Part shown: positions 26,610 to 34,685 of the stretch, piece by piece
How positions within the stretch are numbered: position 1 is the stretch's first letter
Layout: each line of letters starts with the position of its first letter
Source: Selenomonadales bacterium
Lineage (GTDB): Bacteria > Bacillota > Negativicutes > Selenomonadales > Selenomonadaceae
Direction of reading: 5' to 3'
DNA length: 64,000 nt
Assembly: GCA_900769615.1 (NCBI GenBank)
Contig: CAAGHH010000009.1
Coordinates: 33,677 to 97,676 of the forward strand
Notes under the pieces: generated by a model
What the model saw: only the letters and a program-made list of their open reading frames with translations
What the model was told of the DNA's origin: nothing
Database searches by the model: none
Position numbers and translations under genes: made by a program

Positions 26610-26662
26610 TTGAAATTTTATTTCAACCTCTGCTCCTTAGGGAGCCAAAGACCAGAGAGGGA
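26610..26662 (+). promoter_or_regulatory. Structured leader of rpsF, possible S6:S18 autoregulatory site
   Basis: Two hairpins are visible: TTGAAAT paired with ATTTCAA (26610-26626), and a compound stem in which CTCC/GGAG nests inside CCTCTG/CAGAGAGG (26627-26660). The second ends at the rpsF ribosome site. rpsF leaders in many bacteria bind the S6:S18 complex. I did not confirm the conserved CCG feature of that RNA class, so the assignment is tentative. Confidence 0.4.
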
Positions 26663-26671
26663 GGTGATTTC

Positions 26672-26959
26672 GTGAGAAAGTACGAAGTCATATTTATCGT
26701 GAAACCGATGGAAGAAGAAGCTACGAACGCTGTTATTGACAAGTTCACTAAGCTCATTACTGAAAACGGCGGTACGATCGATAAAGAAGATCGTTGGGGT
26801 AAGAAACGTCTTGCCTATGAGATCAAAGACTGTACTGAGGGTTTCTATGAACTGCTCTACATTACCTGTGAGCCAGCATGTGTTGCTGAGTGCGACCGCG
26901 TAATGAAGATTACTGATGGTATCCTCAAGCACATGATCGTTAAGTCCGACGAAGACTAA
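26672..26959 (+). CDS. rpsF: 30S ribosomal protein S6
   Basis: A 95-residue protein starting at GTG behind GGAGGTGA. The N-terminal MRKYEVIFIVKPMEEE and the middle GGTIDKEDRWGKKRLAYEIKDCTEGFYELLYITCEP are standard S6. It binds the 30S platform with S18. It is the first gene of rpsF-ssb-rpsR, an order conserved in many bacteria. Confidence 0.97.
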   Translation: MRKYEVIFIVKPMEEEATNAVIDKFTKLITENGGTIDKEDRWGKKRLAYEIKDCTEGFYELLYITCEPACVAECDRVMKITDGILKHMIVKSDED

Positions 26960-27025
26960 AAATTAAAGGGGGACGGCAGGTTCCCCTATGACGGTACACC
27001 GTATAGGTGTCAGGGAGGAAAAGCC

Positions 27026-27466
27026 ATGAATAAGGCGATTTTGATTGGTCGTTTGACTCGTGATCCAGAGGTTCGCTATACACAGTCGGGTACGGCTGTT
27101 TGTACGTTTACGTTAGCCGTAGATCGTCGATTCGCTCGCAAAGATGCCAATGATGGTCAGCCCACGGCGGATTTTATTCCTATTGTGGCTTGGCAAAAAC
27201 TTGCTGAGGTTTGTGGTAATAATTTGGTAAAAGGGCGTCGCATCGCGGTAGAGGGTCGTATTCAGACCAGAAGCTATGATGCGCAGGATGGCTCAAAGCG
27301 CTATGTAACAGAGATTGTTGCAAATGAGATTGAATTCTTGGAAGCAAAGAATGCAGCTCCGCATACTGGTGGCTATAACGCAAATGCACAAGCACCAGCA
27401 GCGCCACAGCAGTCAGCACCGGATGCCTTTGGACCGCAAGTCCCTGACGAAGAAATTCCATTTTAA
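27026..27466 (+). CDS. ssb: Single-stranded DNA-binding protein
   Basis: A 146-residue protein: an OB-fold domain (MNKAILIGRLTRDPEVRYTQSGTAVCTFTLAVDR...) to about residue 105, then a glycine/proline/glutamine-rich linker, then the acidic tip DEEIPF that recruits repair and replication partners. It protects single-stranded DNA during replication and recombination. GGGAGG lies upstream of the ATG. Its position between rpsF and rpsR supports the housekeeping copy. Confidence 0.97.
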   Translation: MNKAILIGRLTRDPEVRYTQSGTAVCTFTLAVDRRFARKDANDGQPTADFIPIVAWQKLAEVCGNNLVKGRRIAVEGRIQTRSYDAQDGSKRYVTEIVANEIEFLEAKNAAPHTGGYNANAQAPAAPQQSAPDAFGPQVPDEEIPF

Positions 27467-27483
27467 GACAGGAGGGAATTACT

Positions 27484-27717
27484 TTGATGAGACGTGACAG
27501 AGGCAGAAGACCTCGTAGAAAAGTCTGCTCGTTCTGCGTAGATAAAGTTGAGCATATCGACTATAAAGACGTTGCAAAGCTTCGCCGTTTTGTAACTGAG
27601 CGTGGTAAGATTTTACCGCGCCGTATTTCTGGCAACTGCGCTAAGCATCAGCGTCAGGTTACGGTTGCTATTAAACGCGCTCGTAACATTGCATTGCTGC
27701 CGTTTACTGCAGAATAA
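27484..27717 (+). CDS. rpsR: 30S ribosomal protein S18
   Basis: A protein of 77 residues from TTG 27484, or 76 from ATG 27487; both suit GGAGGG at 27471-27476. RRKVCSFCVDKVEHIDYKDVAKLRRFV and GKILPRRISGNCAKHQRQVTVAIKRAR identify S18. It keeps a CxxC and a third cysteine near NCAKHQ, the zinc-ribbon (C+) form of S18. A UUCG-capped terminator follows directly. Confidence 0.97.
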   Translation: MMRRDRGRRPRRKVCSFCVDKVEHIDYKDVAKLRRFVTERGKILPRRISGNCAKHQRQVTVAIKRARNIALLPFTAE

Positions 27718-27726
27718 GATGTTTTT

Positions 27727-27758
27727 AGGTGTTGTACTTCGGTACAGCACCTTTTTTA
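27727..27758 (+). terminator. Terminator after rpsR
   Basis: An 11-bp stem with one wobble pair (27727-27737 with 27742-27752), a TTCG tetraloop and a T run. Confidence 0.93.
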
Positions 27759-27785
27759 TTGTTTATAGATTGTGGAGGAAATATA

Positions 27786-29348
27786 ATGCAGAGCCGGATT
27801 GAATCGGCATGTAATATTTTTACGCAGCCAAGACATTTTAAGTTGCGTTTGTTTATTGAAGGTAACTTAATTGGTTTATTTACGGGATTTTTAATAGCAT
27901 TATTCAGGTATTTGCTGGAGTTATCCGAAAACACTTTGCCGGTGCTTTATAATTGGCTGGCGGCTAATCCTTTTTTTGTTTTGCCATGGGCTGGGTTATT
28001 GCTGATTATAGGATATTGTCTGGCATTGGTGGTGCGTACTGAGCCCATGACTGCGGGGTCAGGTATTCCGCAAATAAAAGGAATTTTGCTAGGCAAAATG
28101 GATATGAACTGGGCTAGAGTAGTGGTTTTAAAATTTATTGGCGCCGTATTAGGAATAGGCGCAGGGCTATCTTTAGGACGAGAAGGTCCTAGTGTGCAAT
28201 TAGGAGCTTGCTTAGGGCAGGGAATTGGCCGGATGACGCATCGCTCGTATGCGGAAAATCATTATTTATTAACGGCTGGTGCTGGTGCTGGGCTGGCAGC
28301 AGCTTTTAATGCGCCTTTGGCGGGAGTTATATTCTGTTTGGAGGAACTAGCCAAGAATTTTTCCCCGTATGTATTAATGGGGGCTATAAGTGCTAGTGTA
28401 ACCGCAACTACGGTAACGCAATATTTTTTTGGCTTAGAGCCGGTATTTCACATGGGAAAAATCCCAGCGGTATATGCGGGTAATATATATATATTGCTCA
28501 TTGGCTTAGGTGCTTTTGTTGGAATTTTGGGCATGGCTTTTAATAAAATGCTTACAGTATCATTAGATGCTTTTAAGCAAGCGCCGCTGCCAGCGGTATT
28601 AAAACCAATGCTGCCACTTTTACTGGCATTAATTTTAGGATTTTTACTGCCACAGGTTTTGGGCGGCGGCAGCAAATTGGTTGATTCGCTGGTAGTAAGT
28701 AATTATACTTGGTATTTTTTGCTAATATTATTGTTAGGCAAATTCTTTTTTACGATGATTTGTTTTGGCTCAGGGGTGCCAGGTGGTATTTTTTTGCCAA
28801 TGCTGGTACTTGGCTCATTGGGCGGAGCAATTTTTGCTAAATTAGCAGTGTTAGCTGGGATTATGGAACCGCAATGGACCGTTAATTGTATTGTTTTTGG
28901 CATGACAGCCTATTTTTCAGTGGTGGTTAAATCACCAGTCACGGGAGCCATTTTAATAATGGAAATGACTGGTTCATTCGAGCATTTGTTAGCCTTAATT
29001 ATTGTTTCGATGACAGCGTATTTGTTAGCTGATATTTTAAATGGTGAACCAGTGTATGATATGCTATTAAATAGAAGTCTAGCTTTGCAAAAAAAAATAA
29101 CGGACGCAATCAGGCATCGCCGGCTTATGACTGAGCTGGTAGTGAAAGCTGGCAGCAGAATAGCTGATAATAAGGTAGATGCTATAGCGTGGCCGGTCAA
29201 TAGCATTTTAGTAAATGTACGTCGCGGTGATTTTGAAATAACACCACAAGCAGATTTAACCCTTAAAGCAGGAGATTATCTTTATGTGTTGATAGATGAT
29301 AATAAAAAGCTGGAATTAATGTCACTTAATAAGGAACTGCCGGCTTAA
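27786..29348 (+). CDS. ClC-family chloride channel/antiporter with TrkA-C domain
   Basis: ATG 27786 with GGAGG upstream is chosen; the frame back to 27729 starts within the terminator. The protein has 520 residues. The ClC selectivity signatures are visible: GSGIPQIKG, GREGPSVQLGA (the glutamate is the gating residue of Cl-/H+ exchangers) and PGGIFLPML. Residues from about 440 form a TrkA-C/RCK_C-like cytosolic domain (AWPVNSILVNVRRGDFEITPQADLTLKAGDYLYVLID). Likely a Cl-/H+ antiporter in the cytoplasmic membrane, regulated by a bound ligand. Fluoride exporters of this fold usually lack the gating glutamate, so they are less likely. Confidence 0.92.
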   Translation: MQSRIESACNIFTQPRHFKLRLFIEGNLIGLFTGFLIALFRYLLELSENTLPVLYNWLAANPFFVLPWAGLLLIIGYCLALVVRTEPMTAGSGIPQIKGILLGKMDMNWARVVVLKFIGAVLGIGAGLSLGREGPSVQLGACLGQGIGRMTHRSYAENHYLLTAGAGAGLAAAFNAPLAGVIFCLEELAKNFSPYVLMGAISASVTATTVTQYFFGLEPVFHMGKIPAVYAGNIYILLIGLGAFVGILGMAFNKMLTVSLDAFKQAPLPAVLKPMLPLLLALILGFLLPQVLGGGSKLVDSLVVSNYTWYFLLILLLGKFFFTMICFGSGVPGGIFLPMLVLGSLGGAIFAKLAVLAGIMEPQWTVNCIVFGMTAYFSVVVKSPVTGAILIMEMTGSFEHLLALIIVSMTAYLLADILNGEPVYDMLLNRSLALQKKITDAIRHRRLMTELVVKAGSRIADNKVDAIAWPVNSILVNVRRGDFEITPQADLTLKAGDYLYVLIDDNKKLELMSLNKELPA

Positions 29349-29368
29349 GCTTTTTAATTTTATTGTAA

Positions 29369-29397
29369 TTTACTTTTGGTTCACTCAGTACGATAAT
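29369..29397 (+). promoter_or_regulatory. Probable promoter of the LPP20-like gene
   Basis: TTTACT (29369-29374) and GATAAT (29392-29397) have a 17-base spacer; TAATAT overlaps the -10. Confidence 0.5.
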
Positions 29398-29457
29398 ATA
29401 GTTAAAGGATTGCGAGACGACAGGAACTTGTCAGTACATGGAAATGAGGGATAAATC

Positions 29458-30345
29458 ATGATGCAGTTACGAAGGATTGCTGGTATGTTATCATTAGTAA
29501 CGTTGTTGCTGTTGCTGAATGTGGCTAGTGTACTAGCTGCTACGACTACGGACTGGGAAAATGCGACTATTACGGTTGAAGGTACTGGTCCTATGCCGGC
29601 GAATGCTTATAATGCTGTGCAGGCTAGGATGATGGCTCGCAGGGTTGCTATAGTAGATGCTTACCGGCAGCTGGCAGAGCAAATAAAAGGGGTAAATGTC
29701 GATGCGACCACTACCGTTGAAAATATGATGGTTACTAGTGACAGAGTGACGACGCATGTAAATGCGCTTATTCAGGGAGCACGAATAGTTGACGAAAAAG
29801 TAATTGCTGGTGGCGGCTATAGCGTAAAGATGCAGTTATCGATATTTGGAGCAGGGAATTCTTTGGCCAGTGCCGTATTTGATCGTCCAGCCGTGCGGGA
29901 AGATTTTCCTGTTCCGGTAGAATCAGTGCAGCCGGCAGTTCCAGAGATAAGCACGCAGCCGATTATTCGTGCTGATGGCCAAAGTTCAGCGGCTGCTTCG
30001 CCAAGTGGATTGGCTATAGGTGGTTTTACTGGTCTGATTGTTGATTGTCGTGGGCTGGAATTAAAACCGGTAATGAGTCCAGTGATAAAAAATACGGCTG
30101 GCACAGCTATTTACGGCTATAAAAATCTTGATTATGATGCGGTAGTGAAAAATGGTATGGCTGGATATACGCATGATATCAACAAGGCTGAACGAGCTGG
30201 CAGTAATCCATTGGTGGTTAAGGCGGTTAGTCTTGATAATCATAATGGCAATCCGGTGTTATCAATAGCTGATGCTAATAGGGTGTTGATAGAAAATGGC
30301 GCTACTGGATTTTTAAATGAAGCTAGAGTAGTATTTGTTCGTTAA
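29458..30345 (+). CDS. Exported LPP20-family protein
   Basis: A 295-residue protein with a clear signal peptide (hydrophobic core about 9-25, cleavage after VLA-A). There is no lipobox cysteine. Residues about 35-135 match the LPP20 domain: TVEGTGPMPANAYNAVQARMMARRVAIVDAYRQLAEQIKGVNVD. A proline/serine-rich linker follows, then a C-terminal region (about 185-295) with GLIVDCRGLELKPVMSPVI. The family is common in periplasm-facing proteins of diderms; biochemical function unknown. It is monocistronic, with an ATG at 29458 or 29461. Confidence 0.8.
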   Translation: MMQLRRIAGMLSLVTLLLLLNVASVLAATTTDWENATITVEGTGPMPANAYNAVQARMMARRVAIVDAYRQLAEQIKGVNVDATTTVENMMVTSDRVTTHVNALIQGARIVDEKVIAGGGYSVKMQLSIFGAGNSLASAVFDRPAVREDFPVPVESVQPAVPEISTQPIIRADGQSSAAASPSGLAIGGFTGLIVDCRGLELKPVMSPVIKNTAGTAIYGYKNLDYDAVVKNGMAGYTHDINKAERAGSNPLVVKAVSLDNHNGNPVLSIADANRVLIENGATGFLNEARVVFVR

Positions 30346-30382
30346 TTTTGTCAGCTTAATTTAAATAGGCAAATTGTTGCTA

Positions 30383-30419
30383 AAGGGAGCATATGTTTTT
30401 GAACAATGCTTCCTTTTTT
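30383..30419 (+). terminator. Terminator after the LPP20-like gene
   Basis: A 10-bp stem with one wobble pair (AAGGGAGCAT region with ATGCTTCCTT) and a T run. Confidence 0.82.
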
Positions 30420-30430
30420 GCATGTTGCCC

Positions 30431-30467
30431 TTGATAAACTCGCTTAAATTTAGTACAATATTTGTAC
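30431..30467 (+). promoter_or_regulatory. Promoter and palindromic operator of the DeoR-family gene
   Basis: TTGATA (30431-30436) and TACAAT (30454-30459) have a 17-base spacer. A 15-base palindrome, GTACAA-TAT-TTGTAC (30453-30467), covers the -10 box and the start region. This is a natural place for autoregulation by the encoded repressor. Confidence 0.72.
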
Positions 30468-30512
30468 AACAAGAGAAAACAATACTGCTATTTTTTAGGA
30501 GTGGATGAAAAG

Positions 30513-31280
30513 ATGTTTTTAGAAGAACGTCAGGAAATTATTTTGAATATGCTGGCTCGTGACGGCAAAGTCCGTGTTCGTGAACTGAGCGAAAAGTTCA
30601 AAGTTACAGAGGACTGCATCCGTAAAGATTTGGGAGCTTTGGAGAAAAAAGGCAAATTGAAGCGTACTTATGGCGGTGCGGTAAGAATTCGCGAAAATAG
30701 TCATATGGTAGAAGTAAGCAAACATCGCAATACTGATGTTGAAGCTAAACAGCGTATTGCGCAGGCAGCAGTAAAGCTTATTCATGAAAAAGATATGGTT
30801 TTCCTCGATATTTCAACTAGTAATTTGGCGATAGCTGAACTTTTGGTGAAAATGGATGAGGATATTACTGTTGTTACCAATATGATTGATATACTGGTAG
30901 TTTTGGCGCGTAATCCAAAGATTAGAGTTATTTTTGCTGGCGGTAAAATTAACAAGAGCCGTGATGGTTTCTGGGGCGGTATGACGCTAGATTTTATTTC
31001 GCGGTTAAAACCGGATATTGCTTTTGTTGGTGCAGTTGGGGTCGATGTCAAAGAAAACAGTGTCTCAACCTATGATATTGATGATGGTATCAATAAGGCA
31101 GCTATTATCCGTCATAGCAAAAAGGCGTATGTAGTAGCTGAAGCTCGCAAATTAAGTACTGATGGCAACTATAATTATACGACGCTTGATACGCTGTCAG
31201 GACTTATTACTGATACGTTGCCAGCTCGTGATATACAGGATGCAGCTGATTCTTATGGAGTTGAGATTATTTTGCCATGA
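30513..31280 (+). CDS. DeoR-family transcriptional regulator
   Basis: ATG 30513 is chosen (MFLEERQEIILNML), the usual DeoR beginning; the frame back to 30462 lies in the promoter. The protein has 255 residues: N-terminal HTH (DGKVRVRELSEKFKVTEDCIRKDLGALEKKGKLKRTYGGAV) and a C-terminal sugar-phosphate-sensing DeoRC domain (FLDISTSNLAIAELL; FAGGKINKSRDGFWG; AFVGAVGVD). Such proteins usually repress sugar-metabolism operons. Here the gene overlaps an LtaS-like sulfatase gene by four bases, so it may regulate envelope genes. The effector is unknown. Confidence 0.92.
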   Translation: MFLEERQEIILNMLARDGKVRVRELSEKFKVTEDCIRKDLGALEKKGKLKRTYGGAVRIRENSHMVEVSKHRNTDVEAKQRIAQAAVKLIHEKDMVFLDISTSNLAIAELLVKMDEDITVVTNMIDILVVLARNPKIRVIFAGGKINKSRDGFWGGMTLDFISRLKPDIAFVGAVGVDVKENSVSTYDIDDGINKAAIIRHSKKAYVVAEARKLSTDGNYNYTTLDTLSGLITDTLPARDIQDAADSYGVEIILP

Positions 31281-33298
31281 ACAGTATCTTCCTTGAACGT
31301 TTGAGCTGGGAAAATTTTTATACTGTAATAGTAAAAGGACTGAAGGTATATGCATTTTACCTGACAGTCCTTTCAATTTTTCGGCTGTTTTTTATTGTTT
31401 GGTTGCATAATTATATGGGCTCGGACACAGGCTTGGTTGATATTCAGCAGGCATTGTGGCGGGGAAGTCGTCTTAGTATGCAGACAGCTGGTTGTTTGAC
31501 GCTTATAAGCTTTTGTCCAGCATTTTTGCTGCATTATGTTTGGCCTAAGTTAGAGCGTTATGCTTGGCTGAGTATTAATGGTCTTATACTGATAGTGCTT
31601 TCAGTTTTATATGTGGCAAGCTTTCCGTTTTATCGGCAGTTTCGCATGAATTTTAATCAAATGCTGTTCAATGGCGCTAATGATGATATTTATGCATTAT
31701 TCATAACGATGGTGCAGGAATACTGGCTGCCGCTTAGATTAACTGGGGCGCTGGTTTTAGCAGTGGTGCTTGGGTATTTGCTTATAAAATGGCTAAAATG
31801 GTGCCCTTGGCAGCAGTGGTTAGCAAAAATTCGTCTGCCATTTGCTATTCGTTATGCTGGCAGGATAATTTTTTTGTGGGTAGTTTATATAGCTGCACTG
31901 CTCGGTGTTTTTGGTGGCAGTTTAGGCTGGCAGACGGCTGTTGATTGGGAAAATGCTGGCGTTACTAAAGATGATTTTTTGAATGAAGCTATTTTGGATA
32001 ATCCGCAGGCTATTTATCGGGCCTGGAACCTTAACAGCCGAATGTTGGCTTGTAATGGTCTTGATTTTACGACGGATGATATTAGAAATTTAGCGGCATT
32101 GCAAGCTGGCGTTGCGCCGATAAGTAATAATTTAGATGATTACTTGCAAAAAAGTGCCAATGGTCCGTTAGCAGCTCCGCCTAAGCAGGTATTTATTATA
32201 TTATCGGAGAGCTTGGCTAATTGGCCGCTTTTAGATAAATATAAGGATATTCCAATAGCTAATGGTATGCGCTCTATTATTGCTGAAGCTGATACTGATT
32301 ATTGTCCAACCTTCTTGCCTAATGGCGCGAGTACGGTTTCAGCAGTAACGGGGGTAGTTACTGGTCTTGCTGATGCTAATTTATACCTGACGACGATGCC
32401 GGAGTCATTTAAAGCACCATATTCAACTGCTAGTGCGCCGCAACTTAAGCGACTCGGTTATATTACTAATTTTTGGTATGCCGGGCCAGCTACTTGGGAA
32501 AGAATAGGCGCCTTCACCAAGGCGCAAGGTTTTGATAATTTTTATAGCCGTGGCGATTTTGGTGATGTACCAGGCAGTGTTTGGGGTTGTGAGGATGAGT
32601 ATTTATACGAAAATGTTTTAGCAGGAATAGATGCATCTAAGCCTAGCTTTAACGTCATCTTGAACGCATCTAATCATTCTCCCTATGATGTTGATTTAAA
32701 TTCTAAAGGCTTTAACAGGGAGGCTGTTTTAAAAGCTTTGCCTGAGACAGCACAAAATGATAAAGATTTGTTAAAGGAACTTGGGCACTACTGGTATGCG
32801 GATAGGGAATTAACAAAATTTGTCAAAATGGCTAAGGAAAAATTTCCTGATAGTATATTTATTATCGTAGGGGATCATGGTGATCGCTACAATATCGATA
32901 AGACTCCATCAACTTATGAACGTTATGGTATACCGTTTATTGTTACTGGCAAAGGAATTCATAAGGGAATTTTGCTAGCAGACTCTGCGGGCAGTCAAAT
33001 TGATATTATTCCTACTTTGTTGGAAATAATAGCTCCTAAGGGGTTTAATTACATGTCGATAGGCAGAAGTCTAACCAGGGATAACCGTCGTGGGGTTAAT
33101 TATGGCTTTTGGATAACTCGTCAAGCGATAGGCAAAGCCGATACTGTACCATTAGTGCCTGAAGCCATTAATGGCGGTGAGCCGCCAGTAATAGATGATA
33201 TGGCGATGCAGGATTATATAAATGCGGTGCGCAGTATATCATGGTGGCGACCTAAATATGGGGCGATATTGGATCAAAGCTTGCTAAAAGACCGGTGA
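31277..33298 (+). CDS. LtaS/MdoB-like membrane sulfatase-superfamily phosphotransferase
   Basis: A 673-residue protein. Five N-terminal membrane segments (about 24-215) are followed by an extracytoplasmic sulfatase-fold domain (about 300-620). Metal-site and catalytic landmarks: ILSESLANW (Glu311), the nucleophile candidate Thr353 in LPNGASTVSA, and GDHGDRY near 543. The layout is that of lipoteichoic-acid synthases and MdoB-type phosphoglycerol transferases. In a diderm a phosphoglycerol or phosphoethanolamine transfer to an envelope glycan or lipid is more likely than LTA synthesis; that is inference. It overlaps the DeoR gene and the next gene by four bases each. Confidence 0.85.
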   Translation: MNSIFLERLSWENFYTVIVKGLKVYAFYLTVLSIFRLFFIVWLHNYMGSDTGLVDIQQALWRGSRLSMQTAGCLTLISFCPAFLLHYVWPKLERYAWLSINGLILIVLSVLYVASFPFYRQFRMNFNQMLFNGANDDIYALFITMVQEYWLPLRLTGALVLAVVLGYLLIKWLKWCPWQQWLAKIRLPFAIRYAGRIIFLWVVYIAALLGVFGGSLGWQTAVDWENAGVTKDDFLNEAILDNPQAIYRAWNLNSRMLACNGLDFTTDDIRNLAALQAGVAPISNNLDDYLQKSANGPLAAPPKQVFIILSESLANWPLLDKYKDIPIANGMRSIIAEADTDYCPTFLPNGASTVSAVTGVVTGLADANLYLTTMPESFKAPYSTASAPQLKRLGYITNFWYAGPATWERIGAFTKAQGFDNFYSRGDFGDVPGSVWGCEDEYLYENVLAGIDASKPSFNVILNASNHSPYDVDLNSKGFNREAVLKALPETAQNDKDLLKELGHYWYADRELTKFVKMAKEKFPDSIFIIVGDHGDRYNIDKTPSTYERYGIPFIVTGKGIHKGILLADSAGSQIDIIPTLLEIIAPKGFNYMSIGRSLTRDNRRGVNYGFWITRQAIGKADTVPLVPEAINGGEPPVIDDMAMQDYINAVRSISWWRPKYGAILDQSLLKDR

Positions 33299-34251
33299 TG
33301 ATGATGAATAATGGCAAAGAAAATAGTAAGGATATGAATGATGTCTTAAAGCATTGCGATTTATGTCCGCGAAATTGTGGCGTCAATCGTTATGAAAAAA
33401 CGGGGTTTTGTGGTGCTGGCGTTAAGGCCAAAATAGCTTTGGTATCATTGCATAGGTGGGAGGAACCGTGTTTTACCGGCAGCAAAGGCGCGGGAACGGT
33501 ATTTTTTTCCTATTGCAATTTGCGATGCTGTTTTTGTCAAAATCAGGCTATAAGTCATGGTGGTCAAGGCATAGAAGTAAGTAATGAGCGTTTAGCTGAA
33601 ATTTTTTTAGAGCAACAGGCACGCGGGGCAGCTACCTTGGACTTGGTGACGCCGACGCATTATGTACCACAGATTTGTCAAGCATTAAAGCTGGCCCAAG
33701 CTAGCGGTTTTAACTTGCCCGTGGTATATAATTCCAGTGCTTATGATAATATTAAAACGATTGAGGCTTTAGCTGGAGCAGTAGATGTTTTTTTACCAGA
33801 TTTAAAATATGCTGAAGCTGATAGTGCCGCCGAATATTCTAAGGCGAGCGACTATTTTGTGAAAGCTGGTTTGGCAATAAAAAAGATGGTTGAATTAGCA
33901 GGTCCAATTAAATTTTCTGCTGATGGGCGGTTAATAAAGGGTGTTTTAGTAAGGCATTTAGTACTGCCAGGACATCGTCATGAGAGTATGCGGGTGCTGG
34001 ACTGGTTGTGGCAGAATTTTGGTGATAGTATACAGATAAGTTTAATGAATCAATATACGCCACTATATAAAGCTTATGAGCATAAAAAAATCAACCGCAG
34101 GCTTACAACTTTTGAATATGAATCGGTGATTGATCATGCTTTAAGTCTTGGCATAAGCAATTGTTATGTGCAGGAAGGTGCCACAGCATCTGAAAAATTT
34201 GTGCCAGACTTTAATGGTGATGGGGTGCTGTTTGACAAAAAGCTAAAATGA
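33295..34251 (+). CDS. Radical SAM protein, PflX-like
   Basis: 318 residues from GTG 33295; ATGs at 33298, 33301 and 33304 are alternatives. An N-terminal cysteine cluster (CDLCPRNCGVNRYEKTGFC) precedes the radical SAM motif CNLRCCFC (CxxxCxxC at residues 74-81 by the GTG start), then VTPTHYVPQI and LPDLKY. This is the family annotated as uncharacterised homologs of pyruvate formate-lyase activating enzyme (PflX type). The true substrate is unknown. It is co-transcribed with the sulfatase gene; no pyruvate formate-lyase gene is nearby. Confidence 0.87.
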   Translation: MMMMNNGKENSKDMNDVLKHCDLCPRNCGVNRYEKTGFCGAGVKAKIALVSLHRWEEPCFTGSKGAGTVFFSYCNLRCCFCQNQAISHGGQGIEVSNERLAEIFLEQQARGAATLDLVTPTHYVPQICQALKLAQASGFNLPVVYNSSAYDNIKTIEALAGAVDVFLPDLKYAEADSAAEYSKASDYFVKAGLAIKKMVELAGPIKFSADGRLIKGVLVRHLVLPGHRHESMRVLDWLWQNFGDSIQISLMNQYTPLYKAYEHKKINRRLTTFEYESVIDHALSLGISNCYVQEGATASEKFVPDFNGDGVLFDKKLK

Positions 34252-34328
34252 AGGTAAAGTATTTTCTTAGAAATGGATTAAAAAGTAGCAAGCAAAGGAC
34301 TGGTTTTTGATCGATAAGGGGAAAATAC

Positions 34329-34649
34329 ATGCAAAATGACGCAAAAAAGCGGTGGCTGATATTAGGCTCGATGCTTACATTGCTTATGCTGACGCTGACA
34401 GCAGCAGGTGTTACGCAAATATCTGCTTTTAGGGAACGGGAAACCGTGCCACAAACTATAATTATTGATGATAATAATAGTATTGATTATGGTGTCAATC
34501 GGTCAAGAAAATGTTCGCAAGAGATAATGCTTATTGACAAAATTCTGACTTGGGATTTAATAAATGGTTTGTTTTTAGTTATAATCATTGTTGAGTTTAT
34601 AGTGTTTCCATTTTTGTTTTGGTTGTGGTTTAGCAAACCAAAAAAATAA
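34329..34649 (+). CDS. Small two-helix membrane protein, unknown
   Basis: I do not recognise this 106-residue protein. It has a hydrophobic N-terminal segment (about 10-31), a central polar stretch with IIIDDNNSIDYGVNRSRKCSQEI, and a second hydrophobic segment (about 76-99), then FSKPKK. AAGGGG precedes the ATG, and a perfect 16-bp terminator follows the stop, so it is likely a real gene. It sits between an LtaS-like operon and an EptA-like gene, which hints at an envelope role. Confidence 0.65.
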   Translation: MQNDAKKRWLILGSMLTLLMLTLTAAGVTQISAFRERETVPQTIIIDDNNSIDYGVNRSRKCSQEIMLIDKILTWDLINGLFLVIIIVEFIVFPFLFWLWFSKPKK

Positions 34650-34685
34650 CTCGGTAAGAATACAATTCTTACCGAGTTATTTTTA
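34646..34685. terminator. Bidirectional terminator between the small membrane protein and the EptA-like gene
   Basis: A perfect 16-bp stem (34646-34661 with 34665-34680) with an ACA loop and flanking A and T runs, between convergent genes. Confidence 0.95.

Noticed and set aside
27729..27785. N-terminal extension of the ClC gene
   Set aside because: It lies within the rpsR terminator; ATG 27786 has a proper ribosome site.
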